NCBI GenBank assembly: GCA_049687015.1
Contig: JBAVIP010000077.1
Span: 62,001-126,000 of the forward strand
Reading direction: 5' to 3'
DNA length: 64,000 bases
Origin: Methylotenera_A sp049687015
GTDB lineage: Bacteria > Pseudomonadota > Gammaproteobacteria > Burkholderiales > Methylophilaceae
Of this stretch, positions 17,060 through 25,777 are shown piece by piece (within the stretch, counting starts at the first letter, position 1; the number at the start of each line of letters is the position of its first letter). Under the pieces are notes generated by a model. The model worked only from the letters and a program-made list of their open reading frames with translations. It did not search any database and was not told the origin of the DNA. A program made the translations under genes and the position numbers.

Positions 17060-17872
17060 TCACAAAGCTGCTTCCTGTAGCGTGACAAAACGCAGGCCCG
17101 CCTTCTCTGCGGCATCCAGCAAAGATGGCAGGACGGCCAGAATAACCGGTATATTTTCTTTGGTACGCGCAGCATTGCCATCGTGCATCAATAAAATGGC
17201 ACCAGGGCGAAGCCCTGATAACAGCCTGTTTTTAACTTTTTCTGCATCTTTTATCTGCGTGTCAAAACCTCGTACCGTCCAGCTGGCGAGGCTCAAGCCT
17301 AAACGACTCAGTACGGGTTGCAGAAAGGGATTGCGCAGGCCGGCCGGGGCACGGAAAAACTTGGGGCGTACGCCAGTGATACTGAATAATGTCTCTTGTG
17401 CAGTTTGAATCTCACGAGTAAACCCCGCCATGCCTAGCAGCGAGAAGTAATGCTTATGCCGTTGGCTGTGGTTTTCTATCGCATGGCCGCGCCGTACAAT
17501 TTCACGGCATAGCTCAGGGCGCTGCCCTGCCCTGTTGCCTATGCAAAAGAACGTTGCCTTAGTATGAAAGCGATCCAGCACATCCAGTACCTGTGGTGTT
17601 ACCACCGGGTCAGGACCATCATCAATAGTCAAGGCGATTTCATTGCGACTGGCAGCAGCGGCCGGCAATTGTGTCCAGTTTGGCCCCAACCAGTTGCTGC
17701 GCGGCCACAGGCCTACAGTAGCAATCACCAAATGATTACAAATAAGCGCAGCTAGTGCCCATTTCCACAGGTCCGGCGCGATAGCCAGGCTAATCAACAC
17801 CAGCACATGCAGCATGACGGATATCTTAATAAATAAAGTAGCACGCCAATGTGCGTGATTGATGACAGTCAT
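17060..17872 (-). CDS. Polysaccharide deacetylase (NodB homology) within the polyene operon
   Basis: 270 residues. Two N-terminal hydrophobic stretches (about residues 12-30 and 35-55) anchor it in the membrane. The NodB domain shows LTIDDGPDP (about 80), ATFFCIGN (about 107), the metal-binding HSQRH (about 135-139), KFFRAPAG (about 168) and LLMHDG (about 224). It would deacetylate an N- or O-acetylated sugar on the periplasmic side. With the glycosyltransferase and PlsC-like genes it suggests that the polyene is linked to a sugar that must be deacetylated, a hypothesis only. Its ATGA start overlaps the stop of a 44-codon ORF. Confidence 0.88.
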   Translation of the reverse strand: MTVINHAHWRATLFIKISVMLHVLVLISLAIAPDLWKWALAALICNHLVIATVGLWPRSNWLGPNWTQLPAAAASRNEIALTIDDGPDPVVTPQVLDVLDRFHTKATFFCIGNRAGQRPELCREIVRRGHAIENHSQRHKHYFSLLGMAGFTREIQTAQETLFSITGVRPKFFRAPAGLRNPFLQPVLSRLGLSLASWTVRGFDTQIKDAEKVKNRLLSGLRPGAILLMHDGNAARTKENIPVILAVLPSLLDAAEKAGLRFVTLQEAAL

Positions 17873-18003
17873 GTTCCTGTACCAAATCTTTTATCAGGAA
17901 AATTATGCCATAACTGCTGCCATACTGGCCAGACGTGGCCGCCAGAGATTTTGCAAGCACAGACTGCGGGCGAAGCCTGTGCCAAGTCGGAGAGATTATG
18001 CAT
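17869..18003 (-). CDS. 44-residue ORF coupled to the exporter and deacetylase genes
   Basis: The ATG at 18003 overlaps the stop of the MMPL exporter (TGATG), and its TGA overlaps the ATG of the deacetylase (ATGA). The frame fits exactly in the 130-nt gap. The peptide contains four Trp and two Cys (CACKISGGHVWPVWQQLW, residues 15-32). It matches no family known to me. It may be a small structural peptide, a translational coupler or the remains of a longer gene, since other aryl polyene clusters often have an extra gene here. No separate ribosome-binding site is visible. Confidence 0.45.
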   Translation of the reverse strand: MHNLSDLAQASPAVCACKISGGHVWPVWQQLWHNFPDKRFGTGT

Positions 18004-20405
18004 CAGGCTGTAGCCCCGCAAGCAAATCCGCGACGCGCAAACACGGCTGAAAAAATCAGCGCGAGTATGACGCCAGGCGCCACAGTAACCCCCATAGCTT
18101 GCAATACTGGTACGCTAGAAAACGCCAGCAAGCCAAACCCCAGTACCGTTGCTATGTTGGCAAACAGTAGCGAGGCATAAGTACGCGGTGGAATTCCCTG
18201 AGTATCTTCGCCTTCATTCTGGGGCTGGTTGAAGAATAGTGCGTAATTGGAGCCGATAGCTACAATCAAGAGCAGGCCGATCAGATGCAGCATGATCAGT
18301 TGCTGCCCGAATAAGGCCAGTCCTGCCGTTACGGTCAGCACGGCGGCCGCCAGCGGGGTGACTACCGCCATGACTCGCATGGGCGAGCGCAGAACAAACA
18401 GCAGCAATATGATAATTGCCACCAGGCCGGCCAAGGATAACATGATGGCTTCATGCATGTAAGCGGAATACAGGCGATTGGATTCGGTTTTCATATCCAC
18501 AAACACTGCGTTTGGCACCTGTGCCTGGTTCAGGGCGGCACGTACTTGGGCAGCGTCAATATTGCCGCTTTCCGGTGTCGTTAGCGGGACTAATGCACTC
18601 CAGTGCGGTCCTTGCTGTAACAACATGGCATCCACTGCCATCGCCATCGAGGTGTTCTCCAGATCACTACGCTGTAACAATGGCTTGTTGCGAGCAGCTT
18701 CAACATCTGTCAGGAATGGTGTGAATACCTGAGGGCGCACGGGTAAGTCCTTGATGGCATTCTCTAGTCTGGGTTTTAATTCGGCAGCAGTTGGCAGACT
18801 GGCTTGTCGCGCACGTTGAGTGGACTGGCTGGGCAGGTAATGACTGGCGCTATCGAATGCCGTGAGTACGCCCTTCTCGACCAAAACCTGCAATGCTGCC
18901 AATATTTTTTCAGTAGTGCCAAGCACCGTTTCCTGACTGTCGCCGGACACGACGACTACGTAACGCACATCGGGGGCACCCATGCCTGCGCGCAGCCTTG
19001 TGTCCAGCGCCTGGTCGGCAACGGATACCGGGCTCAGGGCGGCGAGTTCAGTGTTCCATAAATGATTGTGATGCTGGTAAACCACCACACTGGACGCCAC
19101 CAGTAGCGCGATGGCTGGCCAGCGTAAGCGTGTCGCCAGTGCAGCATAGCGCGACAATGTTAATCCGGTGTCAGTCACGTCACGTATGTGAAAACCTGCG
19201 GGCAGCAGATGCGGCAATACATAACGCGTCATGGCGGAGGCCGCAACCAGCCCTGCAATTGAGTACAACCCAAGCTGGGCCAGACCGGGAAAGCCCGATA
19301 GCAGCAATGCAGCAAAGCCAAACACAGAGGTCAGCACGCCGAGCCTTACTGTCGGCCACACACGCACTATCCATGCTTTTCGATTTTTCTCGTTTTCGCC
19401 GTCAAACGCACGTTCCGATTGCATGAACAGATAGATCGAATAATCCACCGCTTCGCCTATCAGTGCCGTGCCAAAGCCCAGGGTAATGCCATGCACCACG
19501 CCAAAGCCGAGGCTGACAGAGGCTATGCCTGCCAATATGCCGGTAGCCACTGGCAGAAAGCCCAACAGCAATGCACTTAGCGAGCGGTAAACTGCGAGCA
19601 GCAATAGCGCAATTAGCAGCGTGCTGATGACGAAGATCAAGCGCACCTGACTTTTGATGGTGTCGCGCGATACCACCGAAAACACGCCGGGCCCAGTCAT
19701 CAGCAGTCTGGCATCGCCAGTTGCACCATGTGACTTGGCAGATGCCTTGGCGAACGCCCCCTCAATGGTCTGCATGGCCTGTTTTTGCGCATCAGTATCT
19801 GAACCCAGCGCGCGCGTCTGTATCAGCAACAACGCGGTTTTGCCATCACGCGATGCCCAGGCGCCATCCACCAGCTGTGGGCGGCTGCCGGTATTCATTT
19901 GATCCAGTAGTTGCAGCATCTCGCCTGTGGGATCGCGCGGCAGCAGCGACTTGAACAGCAGGCCAGCTGGTGAGGCAAGCTGATCAATGCTGTCGCTGAC
20001 GGCCGCGTGCAGGCCATCAACACTGAAGCGTTGTGGCGTGACAGCAGGGCTTAGCAGGTAACGGTTATTGAACAGGTAGCTGCGGTCACGCTCGGTGGTG
20101 ACCGGCTCGCCATTATTAACTGTCACAAATGCAGGGTTGGTGCGCAGTGTGCGGGCGATTTCCTTGGAAAACCTGGCGCGGGTAGTTTGATCCGATCCTT
20201 CTATACCCACCAGTATCAATCGAGACGCCAGGCCATCCTTGAGCTGGTCCATCAGCAATTGCTGTTCAGCCGTGGGCGTGCTTGGCAGAAAAGCAGACAA
20301 ATCAGCGGTAAAGTGGCTGCGGCTGATAATAGCCAGACTGGTCAGGATCAGCAGCAGCCAGATGGCGATGGCGGTACGGCTGCGTTGTAATGCGGATAAA
20401 TTCAC
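18003..20405 (-). CDS. MMPL/RND-family exporter (aryl polyene)
   Basis: 800 residues, two repeated halves. Each half has one transmembrane segment (about 11-30 and 410-425), a large periplasmic domain (about 31-230 and 430-640) and five more segments (about 232-400 and 645-795). The pattern GEAVDYSIYLFMQ (about 315-327) and IGSNYALFFNQP (about 718-729) corresponds to the charged centre of MMPL transporters. In aryl polyene clusters this protein is thought to move the polyene-lipid across the inner membrane. It is 31 nt downstream of the LolA-like gene and overlaps the 44-codon ORF. Confidence 0.9.
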   Translation of the reverse strand: MNLSALQRSRTAIAIWLLLILTSLAIISRSHFTADLSAFLPSTPTAEQQLLMDQLKDGLASRLILVGIEGSDQTTRARFSKEIARTLRTNPAFVTVNNGEPVTTERDRSYLFNNRYLLSPAVTPQRFSVDGLHAAVSDSIDQLASPAGLLFKSLLPRDPTGEMLQLLDQMNTGSRPQLVDGAWASRDGKTALLLIQTRALGSDTDAQKQAMQTIEGAFAKASAKSHGATGDARLLMTGPGVFSVVSRDTIKSQVRLIFVISTLLIALLLLAVYRSLSALLLGFLPVATGILAGIASVSLGFGVVHGITLGFGTALIGEAVDYSIYLFMQSERAFDGENEKNRKAWIVRVWPTVRLGVLTSVFGFAALLLSGFPGLAQLGLYSIAGLVAASAMTRYVLPHLLPAGFHIRDVTDTGLTLSRYAALATRLRWPAIALLVASSVVVYQHHNHLWNTELAALSPVSVADQALDTRLRAGMGAPDVRYVVVVSGDSQETVLGTTEKILAALQVLVEKGVLTAFDSASHYLPSQSTQRARQASLPTAAELKPRLENAIKDLPVRPQVFTPFLTDVEAARNKPLLQRSDLENTSMAMAVDAMLLQQGPHWSALVPLTTPESGNIDAAQVRAALNQAQVPNAVFVDMKTESNRLYSAYMHEAIMLSLAGLVAIIILLLFVLRSPMRVMAVVTPLAAAVLTVTAGLALFGQQLIMLHLIGLLLIVAIGSNYALFFNQPQNEGEDTQGIPPRTYASLLFANIATVLGFGLLAFSSVPVLQAMGVTVAPGVILALIFSAVFARRGFACGATA

Positions 20406-20436
20406 GATATGAAGAGTATTAACAAAATGAGCTGCT

Positions 20437-21081
20437 TTATGGCGCCGGCAATGGCGTGATGGTCATGAGCGAACTGTCACCATCGGCCTGTTTAATCTCT
20501 ATGGTACGCAGCGCATTGCCTGAACCTGCAATGCTTATCTTTGCCACCACTTTTTTCATTTTATCTTCCAAGGGCAATAAGGCGAGATTCCAGCTCTGCT
20601 CATCGCCTTCCATACTCAATTTATAAGCGCGTTCCAGCGCCTTGCGGTCACCGGCCAGTGTGCCGCGTATGCTGTCTATAAACGCGGCTATCTCAGGATA
20701 GTTTTGCAATGGCAGCGCATGCTTTTTGCCACGCTGCTCTACGGTCAACGTGTCCTTGTCCAGCAGCATGCTCTCGGCCTTGGGCTTCAAGGTGCGTTTT
20801 TCCAGGCGGTCAGGTGCGCTGTAAAACAGTTCACCAGACGACTCCACGGGCTTGTCGAGCATGGCGATGGACTTTTTCTCGACAAAGCTGGCATGGCCGG
20901 AATGGATGGCTGCCAGTGATTGCATCAGCTGGTCAATATTCCAGCCAGAATTATCCAAGCTACGCTCGGCATGGCTGATTGATGCCGCCAGCAACATACT
21001 CAGCAATAATAGGCTTTGTATCACCAGGCGTAAAAATCTGGCATGGATGGTTTCTGTTTTATTCATACTGGTTTTAATCAT
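20437..21081 (-). CDS. LolA-like outer-membrane lipoprotein carrier
   Basis: 214 residues with an N-terminal signal peptide (LLLLSMLLAASISHA, cleavage after about residue 40). An in-frame ATG at codon 6 (MNKTETIHARF) is an alternative start. The mature part resembles LolA in beta-rich pattern (HASFVEKKSIAMLDKPVESS, ELFYSAPDRLEKRTLKP). These periplasmic carriers in aryl polyene clusters probably carry the lipid-linked pigment to the outer membrane. It lies 6 nt after the acyltransferase gene. Confidence 0.83.
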   Translation of the reverse strand: MIKTSMNKTETIHARFLRLVIQSLLLLSMLLAASISHAERSLDNSGWNIDQLMQSLAAIHSGHASFVEKKSIAMLDKPVESSGELFYSAPDRLEKRTLKPKAESMLLDKDTLTVEQRGKKHALPLQNYPEIAAFIDSIRGTLAGDRKALERAYKLSMEGDEQSWNLALLPLEDKMKKVVAKISIAGSGNALRTIEIKQADGDSSLMTITPLPAP

Positions 21082-21087
21082 ATAGCC

Positions 21088-22038
21088 TTATTCATTTTTT
21101 TCATTCAAGGATGCAGGCACGGCTTGCCAGTAATCGAAAAAATTAAACCAGTTATATGGCGCCAGACGAGTATAGCGATTCAGAAGTTCAGCGTAGCGCG
21201 CGATTGCCACGTCCACGGCCTGATCGCGCTGACCTCTCGGTGTGTCGGAGAAGTCAGCCAGTGACTCAAAATGTACCTGATAGCGGTTATCTCCCGTATA
21301 CAGCCCCACCATGAACACCACCGGACGCCGCAACAATGCTGCCATGCGAAATGGCCCGGTTGGTAACGCAACAGTAGCGCCCAGCAGGCTTACCTGTGCC
21401 ATAGGTTCATTACCCAGCGTGCGGTCTGACAGCATGCCGACCAGCATGCCATCTTCCAACCGCTCCTGGACTTGCAGCATGGAATCAATACGCCCCAGCG
21501 GGATAACGTCCATGGAGGCTTCCAGGTTGATCGCGGCCAGTATGGCGTTGATCTTTTGTGCATTGTCTTCATGCATCACCATGGCGATGCGCAAGCCTGG
21601 AAGCTGTCGCCCAATCGCGCGCATGACCTCAAAACTGCCAAGGTGCGCACCCATTAGCAGTACGCCTTGGCCCGCCTCTATCAGGGGATGAATGTTTTCC
21701 TTGCCCTGTATGTCGATATCAAATAAATCATAACGGCGGTTGATTAGGTAGACACGGTCATGAATGGTGGCAGCGAAACAGAAAAAATGCCGATACAGAT
21801 CCAGCCATGTGGCAGGCCGTCCCAGCGCGCGTGGCAGGTAATTGAGAGAGGCGCGGCGACTGTCGTGGGCAAATAATACAAAATAGATGGCAATCAAGTG
21901 CAGCACCGAACGGGCAACCTTGCGGCCAAGTCGCAGCGATATCCAGCTCATGATGCGCAACATCAGCATACTGCTGCGTTCCTGAGTCTTTAGCCAGGAG
22001 GCAGATTTTGAATAAGCGCTTTCGCTGGGCTGCGTCAT
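21088..22038 (-). CDS. Lipid A biosynthesis-type acyltransferase (aryl polyene)
   Basis: 316 residues. The LpxL/HtrB-like signature LLMGAHLGSFEVMRAIG (about residues 130-146, the HX4E-like motif with His and Glu) is present, and an N-terminal region of hydrophobic character (about 30-55) suggests membrane attachment. Such enzymes transfer acyl groups from ACP; here the acyl donor may be the polyene-ACP. It overlaps the upstream dehydratase by 4 nt. Confidence 0.85.
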   Translation of the reverse strand: MTQPSESAYSKSASWLKTQERSSMLMLRIMSWISLRLGRKVARSVLHLIAIYFVLFAHDSRRASLNYLPRALGRPATWLDLYRHFFCFAATIHDRVYLINRRYDLFDIDIQGKENIHPLIEAGQGVLLMGAHLGSFEVMRAIGRQLPGLRIAMVMHEDNAQKINAILAAINLEASMDVIPLGRIDSMLQVQERLEDGMLVGMLSDRTLGNEPMAQVSLLGATVALPTGPFRMAALLRRPVVFMVGLYTGDNRYQVHFESLADFSDTPRGQRDQAVDVAIARYAELLNRYTRLAPYNWFNFFDYWQAVPASLNEKNE

Positions 22039-22343
22039 GAAATCTTAATGCTTGGAACAAGGCTACCAGTAACGATCTGGCGGCTTTCCTCCAGCACCTC
22101 GAACTTTATTGCGCCATTCGCCAGTTGCTCATGCTCGATAATGACAGCCTCACCGGGCTTTAACGGGTTCAAGAATTTGACTGAGCTGATTTGCCATGAC
22201 GTCGCCGCTAGTCCGGTATCGGCGACAATGGCATGGATAGCCTCATCCAGCAACACTACCCCAGGCACAATGGGAGTACCCGGAAAATGTCCGGCGAATG
22301 CAGGATGGTCTGCAGGAATTTTTAGCGGGGTCTGCTTTTTCAT
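22035..22343 (-). CDS. Short FabZ-like 3-hydroxyacyl dehydratase (ApeI-type)
   Basis: 102 residues. The hotdog active-site pattern HPAFAGHFPGTPIVPGVVLL (residues about 13-32) has the His of FabZ, with Asp in DEA directly after it where FabZ has Glu. It matches the short thioester dehydratases of aryl polyene clusters and likely works with the protein at 14447. It overlaps the ligase (upstream) and the acyltransferase (downstream) by 4 nt each. Confidence 0.83.
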   Translation of the reverse strand: MKKQTPLKIPADHPAFAGHFPGTPIVPGVVLLDEAIHAIVADTGLAATSWQISSVKFLNPLKPGEAVIIEHEQLANGAIKFEVLEESRQIVTGSLVPSIKIS

Positions 22344-23737
22344 AGGGTATTTTTCAGTCCCTGCGTAATACTGCTTAAATCTTGATGCATATAACCTGCA
22401 ATGAGCTTTTGCAGTGCCTCGCGTGGCAATTTACCCGTACTGTTGCGCGGCAGTGACTCCACAAACAACAATGGCCTTGGTAGAAAAACCGGGTCTATGC
22501 GTACGCGCAATGCTGCCAGTACAGCTGCGCCAGTCAGTCCCGGAGCCACTACGCAGGCACTTAGACGAGTGACGTGATCGTGCGAAACCACATCCGGCAT
22601 GAAAAAGGCGCCGTCAATGACCCCTTCGATGGCATTCAAATGGTGATTAAGGTTAGCCAGCGAGCTGCGCTTGCCGGCGATATTGATCAGATCCTGCATG
22701 CGTCCGTGTAGAAAAAAATATTCAGGGCCAACCGTTTCTATGATGTCGTTGAGGGGCGCCGGGGTTTCTAGATGCCCTCCTTCCGCCCAGATGCGTTCTC
22801 CGTGCTGCGTCAATTGCACCCCAGGTAATAGCTGCCATTCCGCGGCTTGTGTCGTGTGGCGCGTGGCGATCTGCCCGGTTTCGGTACTGCCGTATATTTC
22901 CAGTAGCGGTGCTTTGCAGCTTGCTTCAACTTTATGCGCCAGTGGTGTAGATAAGGGCGCGGTCGCTGATAGTACTTGGGATAACTCTGGTATATTGAGC
23001 TCTGCCTCTAACAGCAATCGTAAATGTAATGGGGTAGAAACCAGAATGCGAGGTGAAGGCATAACTTCTAAGGCGCTGCAAATATCTGCCGGATAAAATG
23101 GTTGTGTGCTGCTCAAGGCATTGCCGCTTTGCAGCGGCAATAATACGGTTGATTCGAATCCATACATATGCTGCGGCGGTATGGTGCCTACAATGCTGTA
23201 ATTGGTGCTTGCTGACAACCCTAGCCTCTCCGCCTGCGCCTGCACATTATGCACCAGGGAACCCCAGTTTTTTGAGTACGGAACAGGCGCACCGGTGGAG
23301 CCTGAGGTAAATACAATCGCCACCAGCTGTTGCGCGTCAATCTGCGGTATTGCCATGTTCGCCGCATAGAGTTCAAGAGAGCGCTCAGGATAGACCTCAG
23401 GCATCGCCGGGTAGCGCAGCCGCGGTAATGCAATGTCACAATTGTCATTGTCATGCAGGCAAAATACATCAGCAGAAAAAGCCTTTAGCTGCTGCACCAT
23501 TTCTGGCGTATGCGTGGGCGGTAGCAGGCTAACCTTGTTACTGATAATCGCGGCAGCCAGGCCAACCGTAAAATGATAACGGTCACGGCATATGTTCAGC
23601 ACGTGTTTTCCGGGCGGCAACAAAGCAGCCAGATATTCAGCGTCAGCTAGGAATTTTTCGACGGAAATGGCCATGCCTTTGCTCCATGCGACTATTTTAT
23701 CGAGAGAAGTATGGGTGATTAAAGGCAGAGTTCGCAT
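22340..23737 (-). CDS. AMP-dependent aryl-ACP ligase (XanA2/ApeH-like)
   Basis: 465 residues, an adenylate-forming enzyme. The phosphate-binding loop is VFTSGSTGAP (about residue 144), followed by EIYGSTETGQIA (about 279) and the C-terminal lysine motif PRNSTGKLPREAL (about 435). It is shorter than general acyl-CoA synthetases, as is usual in polyene clusters. It probably activates the hydroxybenzoate from the chorismatase and loads it onto the ACP at 24443. Confidence 0.87.
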   Translation of the reverse strand: MRTLPLITHTSLDKIVAWSKGMAISVEKFLADAEYLAALLPPGKHVLNICRDRYHFTVGLAAAIISNKVSLLPPTHTPEMVQQLKAFSADVFCLHDNDNCDIALPRLRYPAMPEVYPERSLELYAANMAIPQIDAQQLVAIVFTSGSTGAPVPYSKNWGSLVHNVQAQAERLGLSASTNYSIVGTIPPQHMYGFESTVLLPLQSGNALSSTQPFYPADICSALEVMPSPRILVSTPLHLRLLLEAELNIPELSQVLSATAPLSTPLAHKVEASCKAPLLEIYGSTETGQIATRHTTQAAEWQLLPGVQLTQHGERIWAEGGHLETPAPLNDIIETVGPEYFFLHGRMQDLINIAGKRSSLANLNHHLNAIEGVIDGAFFMPDVVSHDHVTRLSACVVAPGLTGAAVLAALRVRIDPVFLPRPLLFVESLPRNSTGKLPREALQKLIAGYMHQDLSSITQGLKNTL

Positions 23738-23780
23738 GCGGGGCTAAAACTAAACTAAGATTTAATGTAAAAACTAGGGT

Positions 23781-24428
23781 TTATTGTACGCGTGCAGAAT
23801 TATTCAGATACGCACGCACCGCATCAAGAATATGCCCGCTGGGCAAGTCAGCTAGTACGCGACGACGCACCATAAACTCGACAATGAACATCAGTGCCAC
23901 CAGCGGCAGAGTGAGAAAATTCACAAAAATCGACCATGTTGCCAGAGGTGCCAGAAAAAACAGCAAGGTTGAAGTGATGATCATCATTGCGAAAAATGCT
24001 ACCCAAGCCACTGTTACTTTGTGGGCATAACGTTCGTGCTCCGGTGGTAGCGCTTCCCCATTGATTATCTCGGCAAAATGCACGCACAAGGATTTACGGT
24101 CTTGTTGTAAAGTCCGGCCAAAAGTCATCAACAAAACCAGCATCAGGCCAATATCCTGCGTCCAGAATATCAGTCCGGTGTGCTGTCTGACAAATGGCCA
24201 CGCAAGCCAGGAAACGATACAGCTAATCAATAATAAACTGATACCTGCCACGCGGGATGTGCCCTTCCAGGCTAAGGCAATGATGAGCAAGAATATAGGC
24301 GCCAACGCCAGTATTGCACCAAGTATGCTGGCTTGACCTGATGCATTAACGTGATGCACCAGCACCGCATAAATCACAATCATCGCTGCTATGCTTAACC
24401 CACGCATAATTTTCATGGCCTCCCGCAT
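23781..24428 (-). CDS. Integral membrane protein of aryl polyene clusters (COG4648-like)
   Basis: 215 residues with about six transmembrane segments (near 9-27, 30-50, 58-78, 88-103, 140-160 and 165-188). The motif LCVHFAEIINGEALPPEH lies between segments 4 and 5. Proteins of this kind sit next to the ACP and ligase in aryl polyene and xanthomonadin clusters; their activity is not known to me. It begins 14 nt after the ACP gene. Confidence 0.75.
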   Translation of the reverse strand: MREAMKIMRGLSIAAMIVIYAVLVHHVNASGQASILGAILALAPIFLLIIALAWKGTSRVAGISLLLISCIVSWLAWPFVRQHTGLIFWTQDIGLMLVLLMTFGRTLQQDRKSLCVHFAEIINGEALPPEHERYAHKVTVAWVAFFAMMIITSTLLFFLAPLATWSIFVNFLTLPLVALMFIVEFMVRRRVLADLPSGHILDAVRAYLNNSARVQ

Positions 24429-24442
24429 ATTTTATCTAGACA

Positions 24443-24712
24443 TCATTTTGTTTTGTGCGTAGCAACATAGCCTACCAAATTGCGTAGGGAGCTAAAAATA
24501 CGGTGATTGTCTTCGCTATCTGCTTTGAGCTGCAAGCCGTAACGCTTGGACATAACCAAGGCAACCTCAAGGATATCAATAGAATCCAGACCAAGACCAC
24601 TGCCATAGAGTGGCGCATCGGGGTCAATTTCAGATGAGAGCGTGTCCAGATTTAATGCCTGCACCATAAGCTCGGCAACTTCAAGTTGTAAGGTTGAATT
24701 ATTTTCTACCAT
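24443..24712 (-). CDS. Acyl carrier protein of the aryl polyene cluster
   Basis: 89 residues. The phosphopantetheine attachment site is GLGLDSIDILEVAL (about residues 35-48; the Ser in DSI). It carries the aryl starter and the growing polyene. Only one ACP gene is visible, as in Xanthomonas (XanC); E. coli-type clusters have two. It is the first gene of the - strand operon. Confidence 0.9.
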   Translation of the reverse strand: MVENNSTLQLEVAELMVQALNLDTLSSEIDPDAPLYGSGLGLDSIDILEVALVMSKRYGLQLKADSEDNHRIFSSLRNLVGYVATHKTK

Positions 24713-25179
24713 GATCGTCTTTTGTAAAATGAACTCATAAGGAACCTTAAAAACATTATAACCTTAGTAGCCAACAACACATACAAATTGCAGAGCGAAT
24801 ATAAAAACGAAGAAGGACTTGTGTTTCTAATTAGAAAATTAGAATTTTTTACACTAGGTAATAACAAAATTCTACGTAAATCTTATAAATATTTGTAATA
24901 GCTTATTTGGCTAAAACATGTGCAACCAGATGACACTGCTAAAGTCGCATTCCACAAACGTGACAAACTCACCACGTTACCATCAAACGGCTGCTCTTCT
25001 ACCTCTTCCTGAAACGGCACTGGCAATGTGTCATTTTCTCTAGATGAGTATCTGGAAAATATCATCGGTGTATTGGCTTCCAATATGTATTATCATGCTA
25101 TTAATAAATATTAATAGCCCCCGTGTTACATGAATGGGGGTATATAAAACACGCTACTTTTGCAATCGATTAAACGTAA
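24713..25179. other. Intergenic region upstream of the polyene operon with hairpin repeat
   Basis: The region is AT-rich near the ACP gene. A 66-codon minus-strand frame (24883-25083) has a protein-like stretch (VPFQEEVEEQPFDGNVVSLS) but no recognised relative; it may be a gene remnant. The second copy of the GTTACATGA hairpin is at 25115-25142. The promoter of the polyene operon should lie here but was not identified. Confidence 0.45.
25115..25142 (+). repeat. Hairpin repeat, copy 2 (loop GTTACATGA)
   Basis: Stem CCCCCGT (25118-25124) and ATGGGGG (25134-25140) enclose loop GTTACATGA, identical to the loop of the copy at 6314-6322. The stem keeps pairing through a G-T wobble instead of G-C. 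It sits 40 nt upstream of the next + strand gene. Confidence 0.7.
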
Positions 25180-25731
25180 ATGACACTTACTCTAAAAACC
25201 TTACTGTCGTTTGCAATGTTGTGGCATACCTTCGCGTTTGCCGCGGGCGGCGTTTATGTATTCCATGCATACCATGTTTTATTTCGGGGAGGTCACAACC
25301 CCTCTGGTGTAAAAGTGATTCGCTCTGCAGATTGGCAGTTGTGGCTTTCCGGTTTTATGATTATTGGACTTGGAATTGCAGTCTTTGGATTTGACCAGTA
25401 TGTAGCAAATCCGAAACTTTGGGCCAAGACTTTACTAATTACCATTTGGCTAATTTCAACACAAACAATACGCCGATACGCTGTTGTGCAGATGCGTACA
25501 GGCAATAGGATACCCATGCTATTGGCATCCTCAGTCAATGTAGCGTGCTGGATATATGGTGCATTTCTCGGCGTAGCAAAACCTTTAGGGTTTGGCACCG
25601 TCTCGTTCACTGTGCTGACGGCTGGATTTGATGTAACAATAGCGCTTTGCCTCATCGTTACGATAATGCTTGAAAACCGTCGCCAGCGCACGGCTGGCTC
25701 GTTTAACACTCCAAACCATGACAACAAGTAG
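25180..25731 (+). CDS. Small integral membrane protein of unknown function
   Basis: 183 residues with about four to five transmembrane segments (near 5-27, 53-70, 82-97, 112-128 and 137-161) and a charged, polar C-terminus (ENRRQRTAGSFNTPNHDNK). No catalytic motif or family is recognised. A His pair (FHAYHVLFRGGHN, about residues 28-40) between the first two segments could bind metal or haem; this is a guess. The gene is monocistronic, converges on pntB, and is preceded by the hairpin repeat. Confidence 0.65.
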   Translation: MTLTLKTLLSFAMLWHTFAFAAGGVYVFHAYHVLFRGGHNPSGVKVIRSADWQLWLSGFMIIGLGIAVFGFDQYVANPKLWAKTLLITIWLISTQTIRRYAVVQMRTGNRIPMLLASSVNVACWIYGAFLGVAKPLGFGTVSFTVLTAGFDVTIALCLIVTIMLENRRQRTAGSFNTPNHDNK

Positions 25732-25777
25732 CCCGGCCTGGGGCTTATTGGCAAGTTGTATTGCGAAAAACAATTAG

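Noticed and set aside
24883..25083. 66-codon minus-strand frame near the polyene operon
   Set aside because: Partly protein-like but too short and without any recognised relative; mentioned only within the gap description.
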